Shown here: positions 8,362 to 17,917 of the stretch, piece by piece
Layout of the letters: each line of letters begins with the position of its first letter
Numbering within the stretch: position 1 is the stretch's first letter
NCBI GenBank assembly: GCA_014859645.1
Contig: JACUTV010000008.1
Location: 1-53,476 of the forward strand
Source: Campylobacterales bacterium
GTDB lineage: Bacteria; Campylobacterota; Campylobacteria; Campylobacterales; Campylobacteraceae
Length of the DNA stretch: 53,476 nt
Direction of reading: 5' to 3'
Translations under genes and position numbers: made by a program
The notes under the pieces: model-generated
What the model saw: only the letters and a program-made list of their open reading frames with translations
What the model was told of the DNA's origin: nothing
Databases searched by the model: none

Positions 8362-9642
8362 ATGAGCAAAGACACCGTTACGTTTACCAACAACCGCACA
8401 GGTGAGAGCTTCGAATTTCCCATACTTGATGGCACTATGGGGCCTTCGGTGGTTGATATTTCTACTTTTTACCAAGACACAGGCATGTTTACATTTGACC
8501 GTGGCTACACGTCTACGGCTTCTTGTCGTTCACGCATCACCTTTATCGATGGTGACAAGGGTCAGCTCATGTACCGCGGATACGACATCTCCTATTTGGC
8601 GCAAGAACGTACCTTTTTAGATACCGCGTATTTATTGCTCAACAAAGAACTTCCCACCATTGAACAACGCTTAGATTTTTGTTTAGAGATGAAAAAACGT
8701 TCTTTTATTCACGAAGGGATGAAAAAACTTTTCGACGCTTTTCCTGATAACGCCCATCCTATGGCCATCCTTTCCGCAGGTGTTTCAGCCCTTTCGACCT
8801 TTTATTTTGAACATCTTGACATCGATAATCCTGATGAATACATGGAAATGGCCAAACGCATTGTGGCAAAAATCCCCACTATCGCCGCCTTTTCTTACCG
8901 CAGTAGCCAAGGCTTGCCCATCATCTACCCCGACCTTGACCGTGGCTTTACAGAAAACTTTTTGTACATGTTGCGTGGCTATCCTCACAAGCACATCGAC
9001 TTAAAACCCATCGAAATCAAAGCTCTCGACACCATCTTTACCCTTCACGCTGACCACGAACAAAACGCGTCCACAACGACCGTGCGCAACGTGGCCTCTA
9101 CTCACGCCCACCCTTATGCGGCCATCAGTGCGGGCATTGGTGCGCTCTGGGGAAGAGCCCATGGTGGAGCAAATGAGTCAGTGATTCGTCAACTAGAGAT
9201 GATTGGGTCGGTGGACCGTGTGGATGAGTTTATCAAGCGCGCCAAAGACAAAGATGACCCGTTTAGGCTCATGGGATTTGGTCACCGTGTGTACAAAAAC
9301 TTTGACCCGCGCGCGACTATTTTGAAAAAAATCCGCACCCAGCTCATGGAAGAGATTGAGATTGACAGCAAATTGGTAGAAGTGGCCAACAGAATCGAAG
9401 AGATTGCCCTTACAGATGAGTATTTCATCAGCCGAAAACTCTATCCAAATATTGATTTTTACTCGGGGCTCATTTTAGAAGCGTTGAAAATACCCAAAGA
9501 GATGTTTGCGGTAATTTTTGTCATTGGACGCACACCGGGTTGGATTTCCCAGTGGATAGAGCTCAAAGAGCAACCCACCATCAAAATCGCCCGTCCTCGT
9601 CAACTCTACCTTGGCCCACTCGACATCACCCCAAAACACTAA
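8362..9642 (+). CDS. gltA: Citrate synthase
   Basis: A 426-residue type II citrate synthase that condenses acetyl-CoA and oxaloacetate, entering the (reductive or oxidative) TCA cycle. Family motifs include MYRGYDI, the region from HADHEQNASTTTVR with a catalytic His, GRAHGGANE with the second His, and GFGHRVYKNFDPRA. Asp of the triad lies in the NIDFYSGL block. ATG 8362 (MSKDTVTF) is chosen over the ATG at 8356 because the AAAGGA ribosome site abuts the earlier ATG and gives proper 5-nt spacing to the later one. The gene stands alone with its own promoter and terminator. Confidence 0.95.
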   Translation: MSKDTVTFTNNRTGESFEFPILDGTMGPSVVDISTFYQDTGMFTFDRGYTSTASCRSRITFIDGDKGQLMYRGYDISYLAQERTFLDTAYLLLNKELPTIEQRLDFCLEMKKRSFIHEGMKKLFDAFPDNAHPMAILSAGVSALSTFYFEHLDIDNPDEYMEMAKRIVAKIPTIAAFSYRSSQGLPIIYPDLDRGFTENFLYMLRGYPHKHIDLKPIEIKALDTIFTLHADHEQNASTTTVRNVASTHAHPYAAISAGIGALWGRAHGGANESVIRQLEMIGSVDRVDEFIKRAKDKDDPFRLMGFGHRVYKNFDPRATILKKIRTQLMEEIEIDSKLVEVANRIEEIALTDEYFISRKLYPNIDFYSGLILEALKIPKEMFAVIFVIGRTPGWISQWIELKEQPTIKIARPRQLYLGPLDITPKH

Positions 9643-9647
9643 CTTCG

Positions 9648-9669
9648 CTGGCCCTCACATGGGGGCCAG
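9648..9669. terminator. Hairpin between convergent gltA and AMIN gene
   Basis: CTGGCCC (9648-9654) pairs with GGGCCAG (9663-9669) around an 8-nt loop, 5 bp past the gltA stop and abutting the stop of the opposing gene. It probably serves both directions, although neither side has a long T run. Confidence 0.6.
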
Positions 9670-10371
9670 TTACCTCAAAACAATCGCATACCCTCCCTCG
9701 ATTTCTTTGAGCTCATACAAATAATGTCCGTCCAACAAAATGGCCGCGCGGTAATGGCCGTTGTGGTTTCCCATCGTAATAGTTTTAAACGCGTCCTTTT
9801 GAACATCAAGGGTGTGGGTATAAAAGGCTGTATCGCGCTCAAAATCCAAAACTACTTTGTAAGGATGCGCCACCATAAAATGCCGAACAAGACGGTCTTT
9901 TGTGAGAACATTTAGGCGCATTTCCCCTGCTTCAAAGGTGATGTATTCTTTAAATGTTAAGGTTTTAAAGGAGGGTGATTTGAGTATTTTTTGCGGGGCA
10001 TCTTCTGTTGGCAAAGGAGGCATTGGTTCAGGAGGCATCGACTCAGGAGGCATGGTGGGCAAAACAAGAGAAGGACGAAGCAAAAGACTTTCCCTGCTCA
10101 CCACCAAAGGGTCATGCCAATCAATGTCTTTACCCACGTCCATGCGCATCTCTTCCGTGCTACCGTCTAAACTTTGGTACCCAAAGGTCACATACTGCAA
10201 GACCCTTGCACGGCTTGGCAAGGTGGTGGCTTGTTGTTCAAAGTTTCCCCGCGCTTCTTGGACGTTGGTGGGGGTGGTGATGGTTTCATACTGGGAGGCG
10301 GGCAAGAAAGGGTTTTCTCTTGCGAGGCAAGCGCTCACAAGCCCTAGGGCGATTACGATGATAGCTCTCAT
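9670..10371 (-). CDS. AMIN-domain envelope protein
   Basis: A 233-residue secreted protein. The start is ATG 10371 (MRAIIVIALGLVSACLA), preceded by AAGGAG; the open frame extends upstream but would run into ftsB. The hydrophobic N-terminus looks like a signal peptide, possibly a lipoprotein signal with Cys near residue 15. A Pro/Met-rich linker follows, then a C-terminal AMIN-like domain (about residues 140-233) with VVLDFERDTAFY and ITMGNHNGHYRAAILL. AMIN domains bind peptidoglycan or target envelope complexes. It sits 13 bp after ftsB in the recA-eno-ftsB run. The exact role is unknown. Confidence 0.65.
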   Translation of the reverse strand: MRAIIVIALGLVSACLARENPFLPASQYETITTPTNVQEARGNFEQQATTLPSRARVLQYVTFGYQSLDGSTEEMRMDVGKDIDWHDPLVVSRESLLLRPSLVLPTMPPESMPPEPMPPLPTEDAPQKILKSPSFKTLTFKEYITFEAGEMRLNVLTKDRLVRHFMVAHPYKVVLDFERDTAFYTHTLDVQKDAFKTITMGNHNGHYRAAILLDGHYLYELKEIEGGYAIVLR

Positions 10372-10384
10372 GTCACTCCTTGTG

Positions 10385-10660
10385 TTAGCGCATGTCTGGA
10401 TCAAGCTGACGCAATTCAAAATACTCTTTTTGAAGGGTTGCGTTTTCATGCTTGAGTTCACTTGTCCGCTTTTGCAATTGCTCTTTTCCAGATTGTAGCC
10501 CCAAGAGCACATCTAGGGAGCTTCTTCCAAAAAACAAATCGCCCATGTAAATCCCAAACCCAATCACTACCAACGAAGCAAAGAGGAGTTTTAACGCAAA
10601 ACGACTACGGTAAAATTGTTGTATCTCGCTGGTCTTGTACTCCTCTAAAATCTCATTCAT
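10385..10660 (-). CDS. ftsB: FtsB/DivIC-like septum formation initiator
   Basis: A 91-residue bitopic membrane protein: a short cytoplasmic N-terminus, one membrane helix (ALKLLFASLVVIGFGIYMG) and a coiled coil (KEQLQKRTSELKHENATLQK). This is the layout of FtsB/DivIC, which links FtsQ and FtsL in the divisome. Its position directly behind eno (2-bp gap) matches the eno-ftsB linkage seen in many proteobacteria. Sequence identity alone would be weak, so the call rests on topology plus context. Confidence 0.7.
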   Translation of the reverse strand: MNEILEEYKTSEIQQFYRSRFALKLLFASLVVIGFGIYMGDLFFGRSSLDVLLGLQSGKEQLQKRTSELKHENATLQKEYFELRQLDPDMR

Positions 10661-10662
10661 TG

Positions 10663-11928
10663 CTAAAACAATTCGCCACCTAAGTAGTCTCCGCCGCCAA
10701 GTTCTTTTTCAATCTCAAGCAAGCGGTTGTATTTAGCGTTGCGTTCACCCCTAGCAGTCGCACCTGTTTTGATTTGACCCGTGTTAAGTGCCACAGCAAA
10801 ATCGGCGATAAACGCATCTTCGCTCTCACCGCTTCGGTGGCTCATGACGCACGTGTAGTTGTTGCGTTGGGCGAGTCTCACTGTTTCCATTGTTTCACTC
10901 ACAGAACCGATTTGATTGGGTTTAATCAAAATCGAATTGGCGATGTTTTTCTCAATGCCTTCACGCAAAATCGCCGCGTTGGTAACAAATAAATCATCCC
11001 CCACGAGCTGAACTTTACCGCCAAGACGCTCCGTCAGGTAAGCCCACCCTTCCCAGTCGTCTTCACTCAACCCATCTTCAATGGAAACAATAGGGTATTT
11101 TTCGCACATAGAAGCATAGTATTCAACCAACTCTTTACTGCTTAGGGTGCGATTTTCGGATGCCAAGCGGTACCCGCCTTCGCATACAAGTTCACTACTA
11201 GCCACATCCAATGCAATAGCAATCTCTTTGCCTGGCGTGTAGCCTGCTGCTTTAATGGCTTCTAAAATAACTCCGATAGGCTCTTCGTTGTTGGCAAGAT
11301 TAGGTGCAAAACCGCCTTCATCGCCCAACGCAGTACTGTGACCCTTTACATGTAAGGCTTTTTTGAGGTGTTGGTACACTTCTGCCGCGGCGCGCAAGGC
11401 TTCTTCAAAGGTTTCAAATCCCAACGGCATAATCATATATTCTTGAAAATCTACGCTGTTGTCCGCGTGGCTTCCCCCGTTGATGATGTTAAACATGGGC
11501 GTTGGCAATACTCTAGCATTCGCCCCGCCAAGGTAGCGGTACAGTGGCATCCCAAGGCTTGAAGCGGCGGCTCTGGCTACGGCCATAGAAACGCCCAAAA
11601 CTGCGTTGGCCCCTAGACTAGAATAATTTTCCGTCCCGTCCAACACTTTCATCGCGCTGTCGATTTCCCCTTGATTGTACGGGTTCATGCCAGTGATTTC
11701 ATCGGCAATGTGCACGTTCACGTTTTCCACCGCTTTGCGTACGCCTTTGCCCAAATAGCGCGCATCTTGGTCTCTTAGCTCCAAGGCTTCACGTTTTCCT
11801 GTGCTTGCACCACTTGGTACGATAGCGCTTGCTTTGGTGCCATCACTGAGCACTACAGTGGCGCGCACCGTGGGATTGCCACGGCTGTCTAGCACCTCAT
11901 CTGCGCGTACTTCATCTATAAAAATCAT
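10663..11928 (-). CDS. eno: Enolase
   Basis: A 421-residue phosphopyruvate hydratase that interconverts 2-phosphoglycerate and phosphoenolpyruvate. Motifs include [15 protein letters not shown] near the N-terminus, GDEGGFAPN, the SIEDGL and GDDLFVTN metal ligands, [13 protein letters not shown] with the catalytic Lys, and [14 protein letters not shown]. Length is normal, but the C-terminus is slightly short (ending [10 protein letters not shown]). The ATG overlaps the recA stop by 4 bp, so recA and eno are translationally coupled, an arrangement also found in Campylobacter. The gene carries one TTACATGTAA. Confidence 0.97.
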   Translation of the reverse strand: MIFIDEVRADEVLDSRGNPTVRATVVLSDGTKASAIVPSGASTGKREALELRDQDARYLGKGVRKAVENVNVHIADEITGMNPYNQGEIDSAMKVLDGTENYSSLGANAVLGVSMAVARAAASSLGMPLYRYLGGANARVLPTPMFNIINGGSHADNSVDFQEYMIMPLGFETFEEALRAAAEVYQHLKKALHVKGHSTALGDEGGFAPNLANNEEPIGVILEAIKAAGYTPGKEIAIALDVASSELVCEGGYRLASENRTLSSKELVEYYASMCEKYPIVSIEDGLSEDDWEGWAYLTERLGGKVQLVGDDLFVTNAAILREGIEKNIANSILIKPNQIGSVSETMETVRLAQRNNYTCVMSHRSGESEDAFIADFAVALNTGQIKTGATARGERNAKYNRLLEIEKELGGGDYLGGELF

Positions 11929-12971
11929 GCATCATCCTCCACGAGTTCATCGTCCCCAACCACCATCAAACTGGGGTTAAGTCCCATTGCTTGTTTCACT
12001 GCTTCTTCTACTTCTGCGGCTAGTTCTTTATTCTCTTTTAAAAGTGCTTTAGCATTCTCACGCCCTTGCCCTAGTTTTTTGTCTTTATAGCTAAACCATG
12101 CGCCGCTTTTATCGATGACATCAAGTTTCACACCGTAGTCTACCAATTCGCCCTCGCGGGAAATGCCTTCACCAAACATGATGTCAAACTCGGCGATGCG
12201 AAAAGGTGGTGCCACTTTGTTTTTGATGACCTTGGCTTTTACGCGGTTACCAATCTGGTCTTCCCCTTGCTTTAGGGTCGCGATTTTACGCACATCGATG
12301 CGCACTGATGCGTAGAATTTAAGCGCATTTCCGCCCGTAGTCGTTTCGGGTGAACCGTACCCCATCATCCCAATCTTCATACGGATTTGGTTGATAAAAA
12401 TAATCGTCACATTCATCTTGTGCACAACGCCCGTGAGTTTGCGCAACGCTTGACTCATAAGCCTAGCTTGAAGCCCCATATGCGAATCGCCCATATCGCC
12501 CTCGATTTCGCTCTTAGGCGTCAACGCGGCTACGGAGTCAATGACAATCACATCCACCGCCCCACTACGTGCTAGGGTTTCGACGATGTCTAACGCTTGT
12601 TCACCAAAGTCAGGTTGCGACACAAGAAGGTTTTCTGTATCAACGCCAAGGTTGTGGGCATACTTCACATCGAGTGCATGTTCTGCGTCCACAAAGGCAC
12701 AAATGCCGCCCACTTTTTGGGCTTGCGCGGTAATTTGAAGGGCTAGTGTTGTTTTCCCTGAACTCTCAGGCCCGTAGATTTCGATCACCCGTCCGCGCGG
12801 TACACCGCCGATTCCAAGGGCAATATCTAACCCGATGGAGCCTGTTCCAATGAACGCGATGGGTTCAATCTCTTTGTCGCCCAAACGGACAATTGCCCCT
12901 TTGCCAAAAGCTTTGTCGATCTGTTTTAACGTGAGCTCAAGTGCCTTGCGTTTGTTCTCATCCATAGCCAT
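11925..12971 (-). CDS. recA: RecA recombinase
   Basis: A 348-residue ATP-dependent strand-exchange protein for homologous recombination. Walker [14 protein letters not shown], the [16 protein letters not shown] block, Walker [11 protein letters not shown], the L2 region [12 protein letters not shown] and an acidic C-terminus (DDELVEDDA) are all present. The start is ATG 12971 (MAMDENKR), with AAAGGA at good spacing; the 33 extra upstream codons lack family similarity. Its stop overlaps eno. I do not recognise a LexA-type box upstream, in keeping with the absence of a classical SOS system in this phylum. Confidence 0.97.
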   Translation of the reverse strand: MAMDENKRKALELTLKQIDKAFGKGAIVRLGDKEIEPIAFIGTGSIGLDIALGIGGVPRGRVIEIYGPESSGKTTLALQITAQAQKVGGICAFVDAEHALDVKYAHNLGVDTENLLVSQPDFGEQALDIVETLARSGAVDVIVIDSVAALTPKSEIEGDMGDSHMGLQARLMSQALRKLTGVVHKMNVTIIFINQIRMKIGMMGYGSPETTTGGNALKFYASVRIDVRKIATLKQGEDQIGNRVKAKVIKNKVAPPFRIAEFDIMFGEGISREGELVDYGVKLDVIDKSGAWFSYKDKKLGQGRENAKALLKENKELAAEVEEAVKQAMGLNPSLMVVGDDELVEDDA

Positions 12972-13028
12972 AAGATTCCTTTGTGAGAGTAGTTGGGATT
13001 GTAACATCTTTGATTTAAAAAACTTCTG

Positions 13029-13106
13029 ATTATACCCAACCCTAGGGCATGACCCCCAAAAAGATGGCAATTTGAAATGTAATTTTTAGTCCACCTGTGT
13101 TACAAT
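13029..13106. promoter_or_regulatory. Divergent recA / mqnD promoter region
   Basis: On the minus strand TATAAT (13029-13034) is a good -10 box for recA. On the plus strand TACAAT (13101-13106) is a -10 candidate for mqnD. Neither has a convincing -35 box, which is common in this phylum. Confidence 0.45.
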
Positions 13107-13132
13107 CGACTCAATTTTTTCAAAGGATGCTC

Positions 13133-13990
13133 GTGATTACAGTGGCCCATTCTCCCGACGCTGATGATATTTTTATGTACTATGCTATTAAGCTCGGTTG
13201 GGTAGGACTTCCCGGTGTTACGTTTGAAAACGTTGCCCTTGACATTGAAACCCTCAACCAAGAAGCCCTCAAAGGCACCTACGACATTACCGCCATTAGT
13301 TTTGGGCTCTATCCTCGCATTCGCAACGACTATGCATTGTTGCGCACGGCGGTCAGTTTTGGCGAAGGCTACGGCCCAAAACTGGTCAAAAAAAAGGGGA
13401 CAAAACTAAAAAAAAGTTTCAAAGTCGCCCTTAGCGGACACCACACCACCAACGCGCTCTTGTTTCGTCTCGCGTACCCTGACGCACGCATTGTGTATAA
13501 AAACTTTTTAGACATCGAACCTGCGGTATTGTGCGGAGAAGTGGACGCGGGCGTGCTCATTCATGAGAGTATTTTGACCTTTGATGAGAGCCTTGAAGTG
13601 GCACGAGAGTTATGGGACGTGTGGTGCGAACTTGGAGGAGATGGACTTCCTTTGCCCCTTGGCGGCATGGCATTGCGCCGTTCTTTGCCGCTGGTTAAAG
13701 CTATCGCTTATGAAAAAATGCTCACCGACGCGGTGCGGGTAGGCAACGCTTCCAAACCCTTGCTCTCGCGCATGCTCTTAGAGCGCGGCTTATTTCGCGT
13801 GGACGCGGACAAACTTGAAACCTACCTCTCTATGTACGCCAACGACGCTTCTGTTTCCATGAACGAAACCCAACTGCGTGCTATCAACCATCTTTTCAAA
13901 TTAGGCTTCGACCACGGCGTGTACGATGTGCCCCTAGACGTGCATGATTTTCTCATCCCCACGCACTATGAAACGGCAAGGTTTAGCTAG
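13133..13990 (+). CDS. mqnD: 1,4-dihydroxy-6-naphthoate synthase (MqnD)
   Basis: A 285-residue protein of the MqnA/MqnD (DUF178) family, with a periplasmic-binding-protein-like fold. It converts cyclic dehypoxanthinyl futalosine to 1,4-dihydroxy-6-naphthoate in the futalosine menaquinone pathway typical of Campylobacterota. Motifs are AHSPDADDIFMYYA at the N-terminus, DITAISFGLYP and LPLGGMALRR. The likely start is GTG 13133 (VITVAHSPD): the AAAGGA site abuts the ATG at 13127 and is 5 nt from the GTG, as in gltA. Its TAG stop shares one base with the fliQ GTG. Confidence 0.85.
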   Translation: MITVAHSPDADDIFMYYAIKLGWVGLPGVTFENVALDIETLNQEALKGTYDITAISFGLYPRIRNDYALLRTAVSFGEGYGPKLVKKKGTKLKKSFKVALSGHHTTNALLFRLAYPDARIVYKNFLDIEPAVLCGEVDAGVLIHESILTFDESLEVARELWDVWCELGGDGLPLPLGGMALRRSLPLVKAIAYEKMLTDAVRVGNASKPLLSRMLLERGLFRVDADKLETYLSMYANDASVSMNETQLRAINHLFKLGFDHGVYDVPLDVHDFLIPTHYETARFS

Positions 13991-14256
13991 TGGAATCCAC
14001 GCTCATCGGCCTAGGCGTTCAAACCTTTAAAATCGCCCTTTCGCTCGCCTTGCCCATGCTCCTAGCGGGACTTTTGGCGGGGCTTGCCATTAGTATTTTT
14101 CAAGCAACCACCCAAATCAACGAAATGACCCTAAGCTTTGTGCCCAAAATTTTGCTAGTCGTGACTGTCATCATCTTTGCTATGCCGTGGATGATGAACA
14201 TGATGATTGAGTTTACCACCCGCGTGTTTAACATGATTCCCACGTTTATCTACTGA
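13990..14256 (+). CDS. fliQ: Flagellar export protein FliQ
   Basis: An 88-residue inner-membrane component of the flagellar type III export gate, with two hydrophobic hairpin helices (ALSLALPMLLAGLLAGLAIS and ILLVVTVIIFAMPWMMNMM) joined by FQATTQINEMTLSFVPK, the family signature. FliQ packs with FliP and FliR. The start is GTG 13990, overlapping the mqnD stop, and the stop shares one base with murB. Placement between non-flagellar genes next to recA and murB matches Campylobacter gene order. Confidence 0.93.
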   Translation: MESTLIGLGVQTFKIALSLALPMLLAGLLAGLAISIFQATTQINEMTLSFVPKILLVVTVIIFAMPWMMNMMIEFTTRVFNMIPTFIY

Positions 14257-15047
14257 TGCTAAAATCCATCGACTTTTCCACCTTTTCAAGCATCAGAATC
14301 GGCCCAAGGGTAGATGTTTTTGTCTTAGAAACCCCCCAACCCCTCCCCAAAAACCATCAACTCATTGGCGGAGCAAACAATCTTCTCCTAGGCCCAACCC
14401 CTCCCCCTCTAGCCATCCTAAGTAAAGCCTTTGACTTTATTCATGTAGACAATACTCTCTTACATGTAGGGGCTGCAACGCCCAGCGGCAAGCTCTTTTC
14501 CTTTGCCAAAAAGCACAACCTTGGCGGGCTTGAATTCATGCAACAGCTTCCTGGCACCCTTGGAGGCATGCTTGCCATGAACGCGGGGCTTAAAGGGTGG
14601 GAGATTTTCGGCCCGCTTTTGGCGGTGCGCACCCACGCAGGTTGGGTGGAAAAAAGCGACATTACGCACGGCTACCGCTACGCGAAACTCCCTGATGTTG
14701 TCTTTGAAGCACGCTTTACATGTAAAGAAGGATTTGATGCCGCCTTGGCAGAACAGTTTCGGCAGATGCGTCAAAACCAACCCAAAGACTCCAGCCTTGG
14801 CAGTTGCTTTAAAAACCCGGAAGGTGAGAGTGCGGGAAGGTTACTAGAAGAAGCGGGGTTTCGCGGGAAACAGTACGGCGGCATGGCTTTTAGCGCACAA
14901 CACGCCAACTTTTTGGTCAATCTTGGCGGAGGCACCTACGAGGAAGCGGTTGCACTCATCCAAGAAGCCAAAGAGGCAGTAGCGACCAAAACAGGCATCT
15001 GGCTAGAACTTGAAATCAAAATACTCAACATCCCTGCACCTTTTTAA
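14256..15047 (+). CDS. murB: UDP-N-acetylenolpyruvoylglucosamine reductase
   Basis: A 263-residue FAD enzyme that reduces UDP-GlcNAc-enolpyruvate to UDP-MurNAc for peptidoglycan. FAD-binding IGGANNLLLG, LEFMQQLPGTLGGMLAMNAG, the catalytic-Ser motif SLGSCFKNPEGESAGRLLEEAG and HANFLVNLG identify it. It is shorter than E. coli MurB and lacks the extra tyrosine loop region, as in type II MurB. It is translationally coupled to fliQ and its end overlaps the convergent tsaD end by 4 bp. One TTACATGTAA lies at 14716. Confidence 0.93.
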   Translation: MLKSIDFSTFSSIRIGPRVDVFVLETPQPLPKNHQLIGGANNLLLGPTPPPLAILSKAFDFIHVDNTLLHVGAATPSGKLFSFAKKHNLGGLEFMQQLPGTLGGMLAMNAGLKGWEIFGPLLAVRTHAGWVEKSDITHGYRYAKLPDVVFEARFTCKEGFDAALAEQFRQMRQNQPKDSSLGSCFKNPEGESAGRLLEEAGFRGKQYGGMAFSAQHANFLVNLGGGTYEEAVALIQEAKEAVATKTGIWLELEIKILNIPAPF

Positions 15048-16036
15048 AAGGCGACTCTAGGATTAACCCGCACGTCATCTAGCCCCACAAACGCCTCACG
15101 CTTGTACGCTTCCACGCCGCACCGTCCAATCATCGCGGCGTTGTCCGAACAGTAGGCCAAGGGCGCCACCAGTAAGGGCGGCATGCGATATTTTTCCACC
15201 AGTTTTTCTAGCTTAGCACGAAGGTAAAGATTAGCACTCGCCCCGCCCACGACCGCAAAACGCTCAAAGGGATGAAGCTTAAACGCGCGTTCAAGCTTGT
15301 TGAGCAAATGGGCCGTGGCCGTGGCTTGAAAACTAGCGCACACATCGCAGGTATCTTGTTCGTTTCTGCTTTCCCCCAAAGATTCGATAGCCAAACGCAC
15401 TTGGTTTTTTAAGCCTGAATAGCTAAAAGCAAGTTTCGATGTGCGCAACAACGGCACCGTAAAATCAAACCGCGCGGCATCGCCTTTTTTGGCCATGGCT
15501 TCCACCACAGGCCCGCCAGGATACCCAAGACCTAGCATCTTAGAGACCTTGTCAAAACTCTCCCCAAAGCTATCGTCCATGGTGGTCGCCAAAAGGGTTA
15601 TTGCTTCATGAGCCTTTACATGTAAGAGTTGCGTGTGGCCTCCGGAGACCAGCAACACGCCCAAGGGAAACAAGGAGGGTTGTTCTAAAAAAAGTGAGTA
15701 AATGTGGCCGTGCAAATGGTTGATGGGAAGCAGTGGCACATCAAGGGCGATGCACAAGGCTTTTGCCATCACCAACCCCTCCACAAGCGTGACCGAAAGA
15801 CCCGGTTCCGTGGTTACTGCAACGGCTTTGACGTCACTAAAATACGGCTTGGCTTCTTGGAGGATTTTTGGCAGGGCTTCGGCGTGCAGTCTTGCGGCAA
15901 GTTCTGGCACGACGCCGCCGTACTTAGCGTGGTCGAGTTCTTGGGAGATTTTCTTGTGAAAGACTACCTGGCAATCTTCGATGCGCGTTAGGGCGATGGA
16001 ACTGTCATCACAACTGCTTTCGATACTTAAAATCAT
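15044..16036 (-). CDS. tsaD: tRNA threonylcarbamoyladenosine transferase TsaD
   Basis: A 330-residue ASKHA-fold protein that transfers the threonylcarbamoyl group to A37 of ANN-decoding tRNAs, working with TsaB and TsaE. Motifs: SIESSCDDSSIAL at the N-terminus, the metal-binding NHLHGHIYS (His-x3-His), LLVSGGHTQL and VVGGASANLYLR. Length is normal. The start overlaps the stop of the upstream peptidase gene (ATGA), so the two are probably cotranscribed. The stop overlaps murB from the other strand. Confidence 0.95.
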   Translation of the reverse strand: MILSIESSCDDSSIALTRIEDCQVVFHKKISQELDHAKYGGVVPELAARLHAEALPKILQEAKPYFSDVKAVAVTTEPGLSVTLVEGLVMAKALCIALDVPLLPINHLHGHIYSLFLEQPSLFPLGVLLVSGGHTQLLHVKAHEAITLLATTMDDSFGESFDKVSKMLGLGYPGGPVVEAMAKKGDAARFDFTVPLLRTSKLAFSYSGLKNQVRLAIESLGESRNEQDTCDVCASFQATATAHLLNKLERAFKLHPFERFAVVGGASANLYLRAKLEKLVEKYRMPPLLVAPLAYCSDNAAMIGRCGVEAYKREAFVGLDDVRVNPRVAF

Positions 16037-16791
16037 GTTTGCATTGGCTTAATAATCTGAATATGCCACGGTTCAAACCAGACCCCATCAGGATTTCCAG
16101 GCACATAACGGGTACGCACATACGGGAGCTCTTGAAGCTTTAGAAACTCTTCGGTTTTGGCAAATTCTTCGGTGAAATTAAGGTACCCAAAGCCTTGTTT
16201 TCCCACATCAAAATCGCCAATGCTGTGGTACGAGTGGCCCGGAGGTGCGATGGATTTAGCCGCAAGGGAGATGTTGCCCTCGCACGCGCTAATCTTATCC
16301 AAGAAAAGGCTCATTTGCTTCGCCACACTGCGCACGCCTGAGGTTAAAATGAGCGTAGGCCCTACGTCTTTTTGTAAGCGCTCAAAAGCATGTAACGCCT
16401 CCCCTTGAAACAGATAATGACCAGAACGGGGCACCTTGTATACTTCCCTTTCCACAATGGTTGCGGTGAGCGACTCGCAAGTACGCTGTCCAAAAAAGCC
16501 GTAAGGCTCCGTCGCATCGTAAAAAAGTTTTTCCAAAAGGGCAAGTTCGCTAGGGGTAAATGCACCAATTTTGCTTACATTACGGGCATAATGCAGCACT
16601 AAGTCAAAATTGATGATATTAAAATTGCCAAACCCAACATGCCGACTCACTTGGTTTAAGCGGTTTTTTGCCGACTCAAAATCAGCTATTTCAGTAGCAC
16701 GCAAAAAAACAGAGGAAGGGGAGGACTCTTGGGCAAAAGCCATGGAGGCAGCACTAGTGGCTACCAATCCCAAAAAGGTGCGTCGGTGCAT
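16033..16791 (-). CDS. Exported VanY-like M15 D-Ala-D-Ala carboxypeptidase
   Basis: A 252-residue secreted peptidase. The chosen start, ATG 16791, gives a twin-arginine-like leader (MHRRTFLGLVATSAASMAFA). The zinc site of the M15B family is visible: GHSYHSIGDFDVG holds the first His and the Asp, and FEPWHIQ the last His. A preceding TLILTSGVRS block also fits. Such enzymes trim peptidoglycan stem peptides in the periplasm. The ribosome site is weak (GAG), and the frame stays open 35 codons upstream, so the start is less certain. It is coupled to tsaD by a 4-bp overlap. Confidence 0.8.
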   Translation of the reverse strand: MHRRTFLGLVATSAASMAFAQESSPSSVFLRATEIADFESAKNRLNQVSRHVGFGNFNIINFDLVLHYARNVSKIGAFTPSELALLEKLFYDATEPYGFFGQRTCESLTATIVEREVYKVPRSGHYLFQGEALHAFERLQKDVGPTLILTSGVRSVAKQMSLFLDKISACEGNISLAAKSIAPPGHSYHSIGDFDVGKQGFGYLNFTEEFAKTEEFLKLQELPYVRTRYVPGNPDGVWFEPWHIQIIKPMQT

Positions 16792-16894
16792 TTGGTTCAA
16801 CTCATTTGTGATGGTATTTGAGTAAAAGGGGTTAGTATACCACGCAGATGCTGAGTTTTTTGTTACAATTATACCGCCAGAATTAAGGAGCACC

Positions 16895-17914
16895 ATGAAT
16901 TACCGTTATGTTGGCAAAACTGGACTTAGGGTTAGTCCGTTATGTATGGGCACCATGACCTTTGGGTTACAATGCGACCAAAAAGAAGCTTTCAAGATTT
17001 TAGACAAAGCCTACGACGCAGGTATTAACTTTTTTGACACCGCCGAACTTTATCCTGTGCCTCCAAGTGGCGAGCTTGCAGGGCGTACGGAAGAAATCGT
17101 CGGCGAATGGCTCAAAACTAAACCGCGCGATTCAGTGATTCTTGCCACCAAGGTTGCAGGAGCCGCGAACGGGTGGTTTGTCCCACCCGTTCGCCACGGG
17201 TTTACCGCCATTGACCGCTTTCACATCACCCGCGCTCTTGAGGGCAGTCTTAAACGTCTTAAGACCGACTACATCGACCTTTACCAAGTCCACTGGCCCG
17301 ACCAAACGGTGCCCATTGAAGAGAGTTTGTCTGTTTTGGATGCCCTCGTAAAAGAAGGAAAAATCCGCGTCATTGGCACTTCCAACGACTCCGCCTACGG
17401 ACTCACCAAAGCCAACGAAACCGCCAAGTTTAAGGGATTAACGCGCTTTGAATCCATCCAAAACAATTTTTCCCTCCTTAACCCACGCTTCTTAGACGAA
17501 CTGGGTACCGTATGTGAAAAAGAGTCCATTTCCCTTTTGCCCTACTCGCCTCTCGCAGGCGGCGTACTCACCGGCAAGTACAACGGTGGATTTTTCCCGC
17601 CCACCGCGCGTTTTGCCAAGTATGTCAACAACCAAAACCCGCGCCTTCAAGCCCAAGCTGGCCGCTTTGTCAATGCCAAAACCCTAGAAGCCACGGCGCG
17701 TTACCAAACCATCGCCACCGAACATGAGCTAAACCTCACCACCATGGCAACCGCCTGGAGCATGCAACACCCCTTTGTGGCTTCCTCTATCATCGGAGCG
17801 ACCCATGCAGGGCAGTTGGATGAAACCTTGGCAGCCTTACATGTAACGCTCACTCCAGAGCTTTTACGTGCCTTGCAAGAGGTGCAACACGCCATCTTGT
17901 ATCCAATGGGCTAA
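16895..17914 (+). CDS. Aldo/keto reductase
   Basis: A 339-residue NAD(P)H-dependent oxidoreductase with the (beta/alpha)8 fold. The catalytic tetrad is visible: Asp and Tyr in FFDTAELYP, Lys in ILATKVAG and His in LYQVHWPDQ. The C-terminal NADP region includes LLPYSPLAGGVLTGKY and ASSIIGATHAGQLDE. It resembles the Tas/YajO group, with the extra loop after the catalytic Tyr (PPSGELAGRTEEIVGEWL). The substrate is unknown. ATG 16895 follows AAGGAG, and a TACAAT -10 box lies at 16864-16869. Confidence 0.9.
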   Translation: MNYRYVGKTGLRVSPLCMGTMTFGLQCDQKEAFKILDKAYDAGINFFDTAELYPVPPSGELAGRTEEIVGEWLKTKPRDSVILATKVAGAANGWFVPPVRHGFTAIDRFHITRALEGSLKRLKTDYIDLYQVHWPDQTVPIEESLSVLDALVKEGKIRVIGTSNDSAYGLTKANETAKFKGLTRFESIQNNFSLLNPRFLDELGTVCEKESISLLPYSPLAGGVLTGKYNGGFFPPTARFAKYVNNQNPRLQAQAGRFVNAKTLEATARYQTIATEHELNLTTMATAWSMQHPFVASSIIGATHAGQLDETLAALHVTLTPELLRALQEVQHAILYPMG

Positions 17915-17917
17915 CCC